From Planctomycetota bacterium (GTDB taxonomy: Bacteria; Planctomycetota; UBA1135): a stretch of 64,000 bases of DNA. The translations under genes and the position numbers were made by a program. Where the stretch lies: the NCBI GenBank assembly GCA_008501825.1, contig QQUA01000012.1:113838-177837 (forward strand), read 5' to 3'. The notes beneath the pieces are model-generated. The model ran no database searches. It was not told where the DNA came from and was given only the letters and a program-made list of their open reading frames with translations. This document shows positions 1 to 8,271 of this stretch, piece by piece (within the stretch, counting starts at the first letter, position 1; each line of letters starts with the position of its first letter).

Positions 1-7
1 CTCAGGG

Positions 8-29
8 CTGCCATAAAGGCAGTCTTTCT
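8..29 (+). terminator. Weak hairpin at window start
   Basis: A 5-bp stem (ctgcc/ggcag, loop ataaa) is followed by tctttct. It could end transcription of a gene lying before the window. The stem is short, so this is only a suggestion. Confidence 0.25.
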
Positions 30-46
30 CGCTTCCGATCTCCCTC

Positions 47-562
47 ATGAGTGCCTTTCTTCTCGTTCTTGCCAAACTGGGATTGAGTTTCCTGGGCTTC
101 GTTGGGATGGCTTTGGTTCCCTTCGGCTTGCCGGGAAACTGGTTGGTGGCCCTCGCCGCTTTGGCTTCTCCCTGGTTGGGATACGGCTGGACTCCCTTTC
201 TTTGGATTTTGGCGGCTGCAATTCTGGCCGAGATCTTGGAGTTTTACCTATCTCTTTACATGGCAAAGCGAAAGGGCGCTTCAAAGGCTGGAATGTGGGG
301 CGCCTTTTTAGGAAGTTTGGTCGGAGCGGTTTTGGGAACTCCGGTATTTCCGGTCCTCGGAACCCTGATGGGCGCCGGATTGGGTGCCTTCCTCGGCGCG
401 GTTGGATTCGAAATCGCCTTCGCCCGGAAAGGATTGGAGGAGAGCATGGGGGCCGGAACCGGCGCTTTTTGGGGCGTCATGCTGGCGCGAGCCGCCAAAA
501 TCGCTCTCGGCATGGTCCAGTTTGGATATTGGCTGTGGATTTTATGGTTGCCCGCAACCTGA
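47..562 (+). CDS. DUF456 family membrane protein
   Basis: A 171-residue, almost wholly hydrophobic protein. It has an N-terminal pair of membrane segments (about residues 5–65), then glycine-rich helices with repeated GAxLG/GAGLGAFLG patterns (about 88–125), and a last helix near 145–168. This architecture, with basic residues (AKRKGASKAG) between the helix groups, matches the DUF456 (YqgC-like) family, whose function is unknown. It stands alone, about 130 bp upstream of the secreted protein at 694. The ATG at 47 follows a tccctc tract and no clear Shine-Dalgarno is visible; this start keeps a full first membrane helix. Confidence 0.75.
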   Translation: MSAFLLVLAKLGLSFLGFVGMALVPFGLPGNWLVALAALASPWLGYGWTPFLWILAAAILAEILEFYLSLYMAKRKGASKAGMWGAFLGSLVGAVLGTPVFPVLGTLMGAGLGAFLGAVGFEIAFARKGLEESMGAGTGAFWGVMLARAAKIALGMVQFGYWLWILWLPAT

Positions 563-693
563 CTGCCGGCTTGGGACTGGCGGAAGCTCAAGAAAAGCCG
601 ATGAAGGGGGACGTCGGTCCGTATGGTCCGCGCCGCCCTACAATGGGCGTTGGGTCTTGACGTCCCGCATCCACTCGTGAAACGAGTCCCAAA

Positions 694-1488
694 ATGTTGA
701 AAAGTAGTCTTCTTGTCGCGGGCGCCCTGGTGCTCGCTCCCGTTCTCACAGCCCAGGAGTCCGAGCAGAAGGCTCCCGCTGGGATCTCCGAAGTCGCCCA
801 AAAAATCGCTGCCGTCGTCGATGCACCTTTTGAGTGCAGCTTCACGATGAACGCAAACAACGAGGAAGAAGGCGAAACGATCCAGGCCAACGGCGCCGTG
901 GTTTGGGGAACCGGCGGCAAATTCCGCTTCAAGGTTCACGCCACGACTTCGAAAAAAGACAGCGAAGTCAAAGGGGAGCAAAAATTCCAACTGGTTTCTG
1001 ACGGCACCACCCTTTACATGTTCATCGACGGTGATCAGCCGGTGACTCCCGCCGGGGATACCAAGATGTGCATGAAGCTGCCGATGCAGATGATCACCCA
1101 AGGGGGTGGAGCCATGATGGGCGGCCCGCAGGTTCCTCAGTCTAAGAAAGAATTGGAAAACATGCTCGGCTTGGTGGAATATCACTTGGTCAACAAAACC
1201 GATGCCATGTACTCCTATCAGATCAAGAACATGCCGGCTGGCATGATGATGGATGCTCCGGAAGACCTGAAGGTCATGCTGGATCTGGAAGCCAAGTCTT
1301 TCTTCCCCAAGGGTCTGAACGTGACCGCCAAGGGAATGAGCATGGCCCTGAACGCCACCGGAATCAAGTTTCCCAAAGAGTTCAAGGAAGACACCTTTAA
1401 GTTCGTGCCTCCGGAAGGCGTCGCGGTTCAGGACCTGAGCGCCATGATGGGCGGCATGGTTCCGCCGGAAGACGATTCCGAGTTCTAA
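694..1488 (+). CDS. Secreted LolA/DUF2092-like protein (paralogue 1)
   Basis: A 264-residue protein with a signal peptide (MLKSSLLVAGALVLAP, then a likely cleavage after VLTAQ). The rest alternates short beta-type stretches, as in the incomplete barrel of the LolA/LolB and DUF2092 families. It ends with the pattern FKFVPPEGVAVQDL, typical of the last strand and tail in that fold. Many methionines lie around residues 120–200. The gene at 1590 encodes a similar protein with a matching C-terminal motif (FAYQPPEGAQVTDM), so the two look like a tandem duplication. The likely location is the periplasm or outer-membrane face, perhaps carrying a lipid or hydrophobic ligand. The fold assignment is inferred from pattern, not from a search. 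Confidence 0.6.
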   Translation: MLKSSLLVAGALVLAPVLTAQESEQKAPAGISEVAQKIAAVVDAPFECSFTMNANNEEEGETIQANGAVVWGTGGKFRFKVHATTSKKDSEVKGEQKFQLVSDGTTLYMFIDGDQPVTPAGDTKMCMKLPMQMITQGGGAMMGGPQVPQSKKELENMLGLVEYHLVNKTDAMYSYQIKNMPAGMMMDAPEDLKVMLDLEAKSFFPKGLNVTAKGMSMALNATGIKFPKEFKEDTFKFVPPEGVAVQDLSAMMGGMVPPEDDSEF

Positions 1489-1522
1489 GGGTTTTTCCTT
1501 TCAACGACGACCCCATGAAGCC

Positions 1523-1559
1523 GGCGCCCTTCCTCCCGTTTCCCTGGAGGAGGGGCGCC
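1523..1559. other. Long hairpin between the two paralogues
   Basis: Two 14-base arms (1523–1536 and 1546–1559) pair at 13 of 14 positions around a 9-base loop. No T-run follows on either strand, so it is not a classic intrinsic terminator. It may attenuate or stabilise the transcript between the two secreted-protein genes. Confidence 0.5.
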
Positions 1560-1589
1560 TGACCGTTCTACCTCACTGCAGATCACGCC

Positions 1590-2366
1590 ATGAAACGCTT
1601 CTTGTTCCCCTTGTTCTTTTTCAGTCTGTTTTGCGCCTCTTCCGGGCTCGCTCAGGAGCGGCCTTCGGCTTGGTTGGCCAGAATGGGCCGCCACGTAGGC
1701 AAACCGATGGAGGTGCGCATCAAAACCGAGATGACCATGGGCACGATTTGGGCTCAATCGGAAACCGAGGTCGTGTTTTTGGACAAAAGCCATTTCAAGA
1801 GCGAGTCCGAGGTTCAGCGCAAAGTCCAAGGGCAAAAGGAGCCGGTCATAGCGAAGATGAAAGAAGTGGCCGACGGCACCAAGTTGTGGCAAGAAGTGTC
1901 CACCAATTTGATGAAAGTGGCCAACGTGCGCCACGTTCCCTTGAGTTTCTTGGAGCAACAAGTCGGGCAGCAAAACGCGCAAGTGGCGGCGGGGGATCAA
2001 TATCACCCCATTCGCAAGGTTCAGGAGTTGATTTCGAATGCCAAATTCGAAACCGCCGACCGCAAGGGAGACGAAGTTCACCTGGTCGGCACCTTTACCG
2101 AGGAAGGGGCTCGACGGATGAACGCCACCATGCCGGCCTTGGTTCCGGAGAAGCTGACTTTGATCCTGGATGCGACTTCCCTGTTGCCGATCAGCTTGCA
2201 CGTGGACGGCCAAGGCGGGGCTTTTATTCACAATGAATACACCGCCAAATTCCTGAACCCGAGCAAGCTGGATAAAAAGGCTTTCGCTTATCAGCCTCCT
2301 GAAGGAGCTCAAGTCACGGATATGACCAAAGCTTCGGGTGGGCCGCAGCCGCCGGCCGGCGGTTGA
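1590..2366 (+). CDS. Secreted LolA/DUF2092-like protein (paralogue 2)
   Basis: A 258-residue exported protein. The signal peptide (MKRFLFPLFFFSLFCASSG, cleavage after GLAQ) is followed by a mixed alpha/beta domain. The stretch EKLTLILDATSLLPISLHV and the closing FAYQPPEGAQVTDM match the late strands of LolA/DUF2092-type proteins. It resembles its upstream neighbour at 694 in size, order of segments and C-terminal motif, including a short proline/glycine tail. The genes lie 101 bp apart in the same orientation and may be co-transcribed. A role as a periplasmic lipid-binding or sensor protein is inference; no catalytic residues are apparent. Confidence 0.6.
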   Translation: MKRFLFPLFFFSLFCASSGLAQERPSAWLARMGRHVGKPMEVRIKTEMTMGTIWAQSETEVVFLDKSHFKSESEVQRKVQGQKEPVIAKMKEVADGTKLWQEVSTNLMKVANVRHVPLSFLEQQVGQQNAQVAAGDQYHPIRKVQELISNAKFETADRKGDEVHLVGTFTEEGARRMNATMPALVPEKLTLILDATSLLPISLHVDGQGGAFIHNEYTAKFLNPSKLDKKAFAYQPPEGAQVTDMTKASGGPQPPAGG

Positions 2367-2379
2367 TCTGCTCGAAGTT

Positions 2380-2418
2380 CGAGCCGGGACTTTTCCTTAC
2401 TTGGAAAGTTCCGGCTCG
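2380..2418. terminator. Convergent-gene hairpin overlapping the glycosyltransferase stop
   Basis: Near-perfect inverted repeat: arms at 2380–2396 and 2403–2418 pair apart from one mismatch and one bulged base. It lies between two converging genes, and its right arm covers the last codons and stop of the minus-strand gene. No T-run follows, so it would act as a bidirectional or factor-assisted terminator. Confidence 0.5.
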
Positions 2419-3494
2419 ACGTATTGCCAAATTTTGCGAGCGCCGTCTCGCCAGCGGAAGCCGGCAGCTCGAATCTTGCCTTTGGAACTTAATTCCTGGC
2501 GCAAGGGTTTATCGTGAGCCAGCCGCAAGATTTGCCGGGCAATATCGGCGTGGTCGTATGGGTCGCAATAAAGCGCGGCGTTGCCGCAGACCTCGGGAAG
2601 AGAGCTGGTGTGGCTGGAGATCACCGGGCAACCCAAGGCCATGGCTTCCAGTGGGGGCAAGCCGAAACCCTCGTAAAAAGACGGAAAGATGAAGCCGAGG
2701 GCGTTTTCATAGAGGGCCCTTAACTCTCCATCGCTGACTCGTCCGACGTGGATGGAGCCCGGCGGCAAAGTCGTTTGGGTGGATTGTTCGAACACGGTCG
2801 GATTCATACCTCCGGCGATGACGAACGGTATATCGCCCAAATCGCCGATTTCCAAAGCTTTGGGCACGGCGGCGAAATTCTTGTTGGGATTCATGCTGGA
2901 GACCGCCAGCAGGTAGCTGCCCGGTTCAATTTCATGCCGTTGAAGAATTTCCGGTTCCGATTCGATATCCAAAATGTGCTCGTGGCCGGTAGAAATGACA
3001 ACGATCTTTTCTTCCGGGATTCCGAGCCAGCGCACGATTTCTTTTTTCGAATGCTCGGAAATGGTGAAAACCCACCGAGCGCGTTTCGCGGCCCTCGGAA
3101 GGATCCACTGATAAAGCCGCACAAGTTTCTTGGAGAATATTTCCGGCTTGGCGAAGGTTTGCAGGTCGTGAATCGCCACGGCCATCGGCCCGCCCATTAC
3201 CGGCGCGGTGTTTTTCAGATTCAGCAAAAATCCCTTGGCTCGGAAAGGCAATAAACTCTGTTCCCAAAGATGAGAACCCACCGGGCCTCGAATCCAGCGT
3301 TCCAAGTGATCGTATTGCGGCGCATCCTTAGGCTTCGCTGGCAAGAGCAATCGGATCTTGCGGCGGTTGCGATCAATTTCTCCTTCCGCCAACATGCGGT
3401 CGAACTCTTGAATGATCTGCCGGCCCATTCTTTGCAAACCGGTGATCGGTTCCAGCAGGAAGCGCGCGTTAACGTAAAGAATTTCGGGCTTCAT
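2397..3494 (-). CDS. GT4-family glycosyltransferase
   Basis: A 365-residue GT-B fold glycosyltransferase of the GT4 (glycos_transf_1) type. The N-terminal Rossmann half begins ILYVNARFLLEPITGLQRMG, matching the glycine-loop start seen in mannosyl/rhamnosyltransferases. The C-terminal nucleotide-sugar half holds PSFYEGFGLPPLEAMALGCP, the E-x7-E donor-binding motif with both glutamates present, then SSLPEVCGNAALYCDP. It probably adds a sugar to a polysaccharide or glycan in the cytoplasm; donor and acceptor cannot be read from the sequence. It is the last gene of a pdxJ–small membrane protein–GT4 run, and its ATG overlaps the previous stop by 4 bp. Confidence 0.88.
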   Translation of the reverse strand: MKPEILYVNARFLLEPITGLQRMGRQIIQEFDRMLAEGEIDRNRRKIRLLLPAKPKDAPQYDHLERWIRGPVGSHLWEQSLLPFRAKGFLLNLKNTAPVMGGPMAVAIHDLQTFAKPEIFSKKLVRLYQWILPRAAKRARWVFTISEHSKKEIVRWLGIPEEKIVVISTGHEHILDIESEPEILQRHEIEPGSYLLAVSSMNPNKNFAAVPKALEIGDLGDIPFVIAGGMNPTVFEQSTQTTLPPGSIHVGRVSDGELRALYENALGFIFPSFYEGFGLPPLEAMALGCPVISSHTSSLPEVCGNAALYCDPYDHADIARQILRLAHDKPLRQELSSKGKIRAAGFRWRDGARKIWQYVEPELSK

Positions 3495-3730
3495 CCGAGG
3501 ATTTTGAACACGATCAAGAGCCAGAGGGGAAGAACGGCCATGGTGATTGCGACCGAAGCATAGCTGAACGGGGCCCAGCGATCACCCAATCCGCGGCGGG
3601 CGGCTTTCAAGTAAAACAGCAGCGACACCAGACAGGCCGGAGCCAAGACTAAGCTGAAGGCAAATACCCGCATCCGGAAGCCCCATTGTTCTCGCAGATT
3701 TCGGGCTTCGCCCGGTGCCGGGGTTTCCAT
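3491..3730 (-). CDS. Small two-helix membrane protein
   Basis: A 79-residue protein with two hydrophobic segments, about residues 20–42 (FSLVLAPACLVSLLFYL) and 55–78 (AITMAVLPLWLLIVF), joined by a basic loop (KAARRGLGDRW). I do not recognise a family. It lies 3 bp after the pdxJ stop and overlaps the glycosyltransferase start by 4 bp, so it is very likely translated as part of that operon. A TTG one codon upstream of the ATG at 3730 is a possible alternative start. The coupling to a glycosyltransferase suggests an envelope role, but that is only context. Confidence 0.65.
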   Translation of the reverse strand: METPAPGEARNLREQWGFRMRVFAFSLVLAPACLVSLLFYLKAARRGLGDRWAPFSYASVAITMAVLPLWLLIVFKILG

Positions 3731-3733
3731 CAA

Positions 3734-4498
3734 TCAAACTTTTCGGTTTGGGTCGCAGATTTCAGGGGGCGCCGCCGCCAGGATGCGGTCCTGCATTTCC
3801 CGAACCGCTTGATCCAGGCCGACCAACACCGCTCTGGAAACGATGGCATGGCCGATATTCAGTTCTTCCAAAAACGGAAGCTGGGCAATGGGGAAAATGT
3901 TTTCGTAATCCAAACCGTGCCCGGCATTGATTCGCAAACCAAGCTCGTGGCCGTATCGGGCGGCGGTCTCCAGGCGCTGCCGTTCCTGTTCTCGGGCGCT
4001 TTCCTCCCTGGCGTTGGCATAAGCGCCAGTGTGAAGCTCCACGTAATCAGCACCGCAAGCCGCGGCTCCTTCCAAGGCTTGCGGCATCGGATCGATGAAC
4101 AAGCTGACTCGGATGCCCTTCTTTTGCAAGCGAGGAACCGCAGTCTTCAAAGCCTCGGCAGCGGCCACCACGTCCAATCCGCCTTCAGTCGTCAGTTCCT
4201 GTCGCTTTTCCGGGACGAAACAAACCTGATCGGGCACGACGGTCTCGGCAATGGCCAGCATTTCCTCCGTCACCGCCGATTCCATATTCAGCAAAGTTTT
4301 GACCGTTTCCCGCAGCAGGCGGAGGTCTCGATCCTGAATGTGGCGGCGGTCTTCCCGGAGGTGAACCGTGATGCCATTGGCTCCGGCCAGCTCACAAAGG
4401 GCGGCGGCGGTCACCGGATCCGGCTCCGCCGCCCGGCGCGCTTGGCGGACGGTGGCGACGTGATCAATGTTGACGTGAAGACGGGGCATCGCCGGCAT
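3734..4498 (-). CDS. pdxJ: Pyridoxine 5'-phosphate synthase PdxJ
   Basis: A 254-residue cytosolic TIM-barrel enzyme. PdxJ condenses 1-deoxy-D-xylulose 5-phosphate with 3-amino-2-oxopropyl phosphate to make pyridoxine 5'-phosphate, in the DXP-dependent vitamin B6 pathway. Diagnostic motifs are present: [15 protein letters not shown] at the N-terminus, [13 protein letters not shown] (about residues 46–58), NMESAV with the catalytic glutamate, LFIDP, and AGHGLDYEN with the catalytic histidine near 200. Length is near the family's 240–250. Two in-frame ATGs (4498 and 4489) are possible starts; either keeps the family N-terminus. It heads a minus-strand operon and is divergent from rsmD, with 83 bp between them holding both promoters. 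Confidence 0.96.
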   Translation of the reverse strand: MPAMPRLHVNIDHVATVRQARRAAEPDPVTAAALCELAGANGITVHLREDRRHIQDRDLRLLRETVKTLLNMESAVTEEMLAIAETVVPDQVCFVPEKRQELTTEGGLDVVAAAEALKTAVPRLQKKGIRVSLFIDPMPQALEGAAACGADYVELHTGAYANAREESAREQERQRLETAARYGHELGLRINAGHGLDYENIFPIAQLPFLEELNIGHAIVSRAVLVGLDQAVREMQDRILAAAPPEICDPNRKV

Positions 4499-4581
4499 TG
4501 TCCCTCAACCCTCTCGCCGAAGCCAGACCTCAGGGAAAGGTTGGCAAGCTTGCCCCTCGGCGGCGAGAATATGCGGCGAAG

Positions 4582-5187
4582 ATGTTGCGCATCACCGCCG
4601 GCGAACACCGCGGTCGCCGTTTGCAAGTGCCGTCGGTGACCTCCACTCGTCCTCTGGTCGAGCGAGCTCGCCAGGCGGTGATGGATCACCTCCGAGATCT
4701 GCTGCCGGACGCGGTCGTTTGGGACGTCTATGCCGGAAGCGGCATCCTAGGATTCGAAGCCCTTTCCCGAGGTGCCGGACAAGTTTGCGCGGTGGAAAGG
4801 CATCCGCGGGCGACGGCTTTGCTGGCCCGCAACGCCGCTTTGCTCGGCTACCAAGAGCGCCATCAGATTCACCGCTTGGATGCCCGCCGTTTCTTGGATT
4901 TGCAGCCGCCGGCCCCGACCCCGAGGGTGTTGTTCTACGATCCGCCCTATGCCGCCTTTCGGGGACCGGGGCGGGAGGCGGTTTGGCGTCTTTTCTGCCG
5001 TTTGGCGGAGAGACTGGAAATCGGTGGCTGTGCGGTGGTGCATACTCCGAAAGGCCTGTTGCAGGTAGAAGAAATGGCGGCTTTACCCGGTTTGGTGCGA
5101 CGTGACTATGGCTCCACCAGCTTGTACTGGTGGCATCGCCCTTTGGAAAGGAGTCCCGGGGTTCACCCCGAAGGAGAATCGGCATGA
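4582..5187 (+). CDS. rsmD: 16S rRNA (guanine966-N2)-methyltransferase RsmD
   Basis: A 201-residue SAM-dependent methyltransferase. It begins MLRITAGEHRGRRL and includes STRPLVERARQAVMDHL, both typical of RsmD, which methylates G966 of 16S rRNA during 30S assembly. The SAM-binding loop is DVYAGSGILGFEALSRGA and the N6/N2-methyltransferase catalytic motif is DPPY (in LFYDPPYAAF). The reading frame stays open upstream to 4498, but the ATG at 4582 places the conserved MLRITAGE at the N-terminus. Its stop overlaps the next start (ATGA), so it is translationally coupled to the NagA-like gene. Confidence 0.92.
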   Translation: MLRITAGEHRGRRLQVPSVTSTRPLVERARQAVMDHLRDLLPDAVVWDVYAGSGILGFEALSRGAGQVCAVERHPRATALLARNAALLGYQERHQIHRLDARRFLDLQPPAPTPRVLFYDPPYAAFRGPGREAVWRLFCRLAERLEIGGCAVVHTPKGLLQVEEMAALPGLVRRDYGSTSLYWWHRPLERSPGVHPEGESA

Positions 5188-6365
5188 CCCAAAGCCTTGG
5201 CGTCCGCGGTCGTTTTTGGGACGGACGGGAATTCCGTTCCGGCTGGCTTCATTGGCGGGAGGGGCGGGTGGCGGAAAGCGGCTTCGGTGAACCCCCGGGC
5301 GAGTTCCGCGGGCAACTGCAGGACCTTGGGGATTGTCGCCTGGTTCCCGGTCTGGTGGACACGTTGGTCCATGGCTTCGCCGGGGTGGACGCCGGTGAAG
5401 AACCGGACTTGGAGGCTTTGCAACATTTCAGTTTCGAGCTGGCCCGCAGCGGCGTGACCACGGCTCTTGCCGGTTTTTATCCCACCCCGCTTACCCGCCT
5501 TCGCAGAGTGGTTCCGGTTTGGAATCGATTTCGGGAAACCGTCGACCGCGGCTTTCGGGGTTGTCGCATTCCCGGCTGGCATATGGAAGGCCCCTTCATC
5601 CACCCGGAGATGCGGGGAGCGTTGCCCTTTCAGGCCATCACCCCACCTTCTCGCCAGGCGGCGGAAGCCTTGGTGCAAGCTTGTGGAGGTTGGTTGCGGT
5701 TGAGTACCTTCGCTCCGGAACTGGAAGGCATGGAAGAGGCGGCGGCGGTCCTTTTCCAACATCAAGTGGTTCCGTCGATCGGCCATTCGAAAGCCGGCTT
5801 CGACCATTGCCGGCGTTTGGCCGCCGGAGGTCCGGTGGCGCAAACCCATTTGGGCAATCGCATCCTTCCCTTGGCGGCTCGGGAACCGGGCCCGCAAGGA
5901 TTTGCCATGGCCGGGGGAACCCAATGGGTCGGAGTCATCCCGGACGGCGTCCACGTTCGAACCGAAACCTTGAAACTCTGGTCCGATCATCCGGTTCTCG
6001 GCCCTCGTTTGATGTATCAAAGTGATGCCCTTTCCCACGCCGGCCTCCCGGCGCAAAAATTTCTGGCCGGCGGCCAGTGGTTACACCGGGATGGAGCCGT
6101 GGCTCGAGATGCGGACGGCGGTTTGGGCGGTGGTTTGGATTCCCTTTGGACCAGTTTGTCCTGGCGCTTGAGCGAGGGTTCGCTGAGCTGGAGCCAGGTG
6201 CTTCAAGGGGCTTGTTTTACGCCGGGAAATTTGGTCGGGGACTGCGGAACTTTGGAAGTCGGCATGCCGGCGGATTTCCTTGCCGTGGAGGATGACTTAA
6301 GCTTGGCCGGAGTTTGGCTCGGCGGGCGTCCGGTTCCCCGAGCCGGCGGCCCGGCTCGGGCTTAA
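5184..6365 (+). CDS. nagA: N-acetylglucosamine-6-phosphate deacetylase (NagA family)
   Basis: A 393-residue amidohydrolase of the NagA type, which removes acetate from GlcNAc-6-phosphate in amino-sugar recycling. The metal and catalytic positions seen in E. coli NagA have counterparts: Glu in MEGPFIHPEMRGA, His in IGHSKAG, His in QTHLGNRI and Asp in YQSDAL. The N-terminal motif is VDTLVHGFAGVD, so the first histidine of the two-metal HxH pair is absent, as in single-metal members. The ATG at 5184 has aaggag upstream and overlaps the rsmD stop. Sequence around the substrate loops departs from classical NagA (LGN for FNAM), so a related N-acetyl sugar phosphate cannot be excluded. Confidence 0.83.
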   Translation: MTQSLGVRGRFWDGREFRSGWLHWREGRVAESGFGEPPGEFRGQLQDLGDCRLVPGLVDTLVHGFAGVDAGEEPDLEALQHFSFELARSGVTTALAGFYPTPLTRLRRVVPVWNRFRETVDRGFRGCRIPGWHMEGPFIHPEMRGALPFQAITPPSRQAAEALVQACGGWLRLSTFAPELEGMEEAAAVLFQHQVVPSIGHSKAGFDHCRRLAAGGPVAQTHLGNRILPLAAREPGPQGFAMAGGTQWVGVIPDGVHVRTETLKLWSDHPVLGPRLMYQSDALSHAGLPAQKFLAGGQWLHRDGAVARDADGGLGGGLDSLWTSLSWRLSEGSLSWSQVLQGACFTPGNLVGDCGTLEVGMPADFLAVEDDLSLAGVWLGGRPVPRAGGPARA

Positions 6366-6395
6366 TGCAACCGGTTCTTCAACTTCCTGTTCACC

Positions 6396-6833
6396 ATGGT
6401 TTGGCGATTCATCGACCATACCGCCGACGTTCTGATCGAAGTCCAAGGCCAAGATTGGCCCCACTTGTTGCGAGAAGCGGTGGACGCATTTCGCGCCTAC
6501 CTGACTGGAACTGATTCGCTGGCGGATGAGGCCAAAGAGTCGAAAGACGATCGTTTGGTCGAATTGGAAATTACCGGCGAGGAAGTCGCCGATTTGTGGG
6601 TCCGTTGGTGGCGGGCTTTGCTGCGCTTGTGGACGGTGGAGGAAGTTTATCCGCTCGGGGTCATGGAACTGTCCTGTACCGATCATCGTTTGCAGGCCAA
6701 AGTGGCCACGCGAAGCCTTGAGCATTTGGATTGGGAATTGTGCGAAGATGTCAAAGCCGTCACTTGGCATCAAGCTGAGGTTCAGCAACAATCGGACGGC
6801 TTTTGGCGCGGTACCATCGTCCTAGACCTTTAA
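6396..6833 (+). CDS. Archease (RtcB-activating protein)
   Basis: A 145-residue protein with the archease signature. It starts MVWRFIDHTADVLIEVQG (the H-T-A-D motif), and its C-terminal part is DVKAVTWHQAEVQQ followed by a final strand ending in the conserved aspartate (IVLDL). Archease binds metal and accelerates guanylylation of RtcB, allowing multiple-turnover RNA ligation. It lies 4 bp before rtcB, the expected partner, so the two are certainly co-expressed. The 30-bp gap to the NagA-like gene makes a four-gene plus-strand operon likely. Length fits the family (about 140). Confidence 0.93.
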   Translation: MVWRFIDHTADVLIEVQGQDWPHLLREAVDAFRAYLTGTDSLADEAKESKDDRLVELEITGEEVADLWVRWWRALLRLWTVEEVYPLGVMELSCTDHRLQAKVATRSLEHLDWELCEDVKAVTWHQAEVQQQSDGFWRGTIVLDL

Positions 6834-6837
6834 AACC

Positions 6838-8271
6838 ATGTCTGAATACCATCGCATCCATGATCATTTGTGGGAACTGCCGGCTCGCGGACCGATGCGG
6901 GTACCGGGGCGAGTTTACGCTTCCGCCGAACTCATGCGGGAACTGCGGGACGACCCTTGTTTAGAGCAAGTCCGCAACGTTGCTTGCCTTCCCGGTATCG
7001 TCGGCTACTCCATGGCCATGCCGGACATCCATTGGGGCTATGGTTTTCCCATCGGCGGAGTCGCGGCTTTCGATCCCAAAGATGCCGGAGTCATTTCGCC
7101 TGGGGGAGTGGGTTTCGACATCAATTGCGGCGTTCGCTTGCTTCGTGTTCGAGGGGTAAAAGAAAAGCGCATGCGGCGCAAGGGGCCGGAATTGGCCCAG
7201 GCTTTGCTCGAAGCAGTGCCTGCTGGAGTCGGTCGCGGCGGAGCTTTGAAGCTGACTCCGGAGGATTTGGACCAAGTGGCACTCAAGGGTGCCGCTTGGA
7301 TGGTGGAAAACGGATTCGGCCGGCCCCAAGACCTGGATCATTGTGAAGAAGGCGGGCAGGCTTCCTGGGCCCAACCGAAAAACGTGTCCAGCGACGCCAA
7401 GAAACGTGCGCGCAATCAACTGGGAACTCTCGGCTCCGGCAACCACTTTTTGGAAGTGCAGGTGGTGGATGAGATTCACGACCCTGAGGGCGCGGAGCAT
7501 CTGCAATTAGAGGAAGGTAGTCTCACGGTTTTGATTCATACCGGTTCCCGGGGCTTTGGCCATCAAATCTGTGACGATTACCTCGACGTGATGATCCGGG
7601 CGTCCAAAGACTATGGTTTGGAATTGCCGGACAAGCAGCTTTGTGCCGCTCCTTTTGAAAGCGGACCCGGCCAAGATTACTTCCAAAGCATGGGCGCCGG
7701 CATGAACTTCGCGTTCGCCAACCGGCAGTTGATCACGCATCGGGTGCGGGAAGTACTGCAAGAGTTTTTCGGACCGGAATGCGATGCCGATTTGATTTAC
7801 GATGTTTGTCACAACATCGCCAAAAAGGAAGAGCATTACGTCGGAGAAAGCAAAAAGGAAGTCGTGGTGCACCGCAAAGGAGCCACCCGAGCCTTTGGGC
7901 CGGGCCACCCCTTGGTGCCGCCGGCTTATCGCCAGATCGGTCAACCGGTTTTAGTTCCGGGAGACATGGGTAGGTACTCCTACTTGTTGTTGGGCCAGGA
8001 AGGGGCCGAGCGGCATACCTTTGCTTCTTGCTGCCATGGAGCCGGCCGGCGCTTGAGTCGTACACAAGCCCGCAAGCGTTCTCAGGGAAGAAACATTCAA
8101 AAAGAATTGGCTTCGCAAGGCATTTGCCTGCAAGCCTTCGGGCGGCGCACGGTGGGGGAGGAGATCAGCGAGGCTTACAAAGACGTTGCCGACGTAGTGG
8201 CTTCGGTCGCCGCCGCCGGTTTGGCTCGAATCGTCGCTCGCCTGCGCCCGGCCGTCGTCGTCAAGGGCTAG
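6838..8271 (+). CDS. rtcB: RNA-splicing ligase RtcB
   Basis: A 477-residue GTP- and Mn2+-dependent RNA ligase joining 2',3'-cyclic phosphate (or 3'-phosphate) and 5'-OH ends. Key motifs: GGVGFDINCGVRLL (Mn-binding Asp and Cys), LGTLGSGNHFLEVQ, HTGSRGFGHQI, and SCCHGAGRRLSR carrying the histidine that forms the GMP adduct. The end has AYKDVADVV, also diagnostic. Length matches full-size RtcB (about 480). In bacteria RtcB acts in RNA repair, for example after toxin cleavage. No RtcR-type sigma-54 activator is present, so control is probably not the E. coli rtc type. The last 11 bp overlap the convergent gene's end. Confidence 0.96.
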   Translation: MSEYHRIHDHLWELPARGPMRVPGRVYASAELMRELRDDPCLEQVRNVACLPGIVGYSMAMPDIHWGYGFPIGGVAAFDPKDAGVISPGGVGFDINCGVRLLRVRGVKEKRMRRKGPELAQALLEAVPAGVGRGGALKLTPEDLDQVALKGAAWMVENGFGRPQDLDHCEEGGQASWAQPKNVSSDAKKRARNQLGTLGSGNHFLEVQVVDEIHDPEGAEHLQLEEGSLTVLIHTGSRGFGHQICDDYLDVMIRASKDYGLELPDKQLCAAPFESGPGQDYFQSMGAGMNFAFANRQLITHRVREVLQEFFGPECDADLIYDVCHNIAKKEEHYVGESKKEVVVHRKGATRAFGPGHPLVPPAYRQIGQPVLVPGDMGRYSYLLLGQEGAERHTFASCCHGAGRRLSRTQARKRSQGRNIQKELASQGICLQAFGRRTVGEEISEAYKDVADVVASVAAAGLARIVARLRPAVVVKG

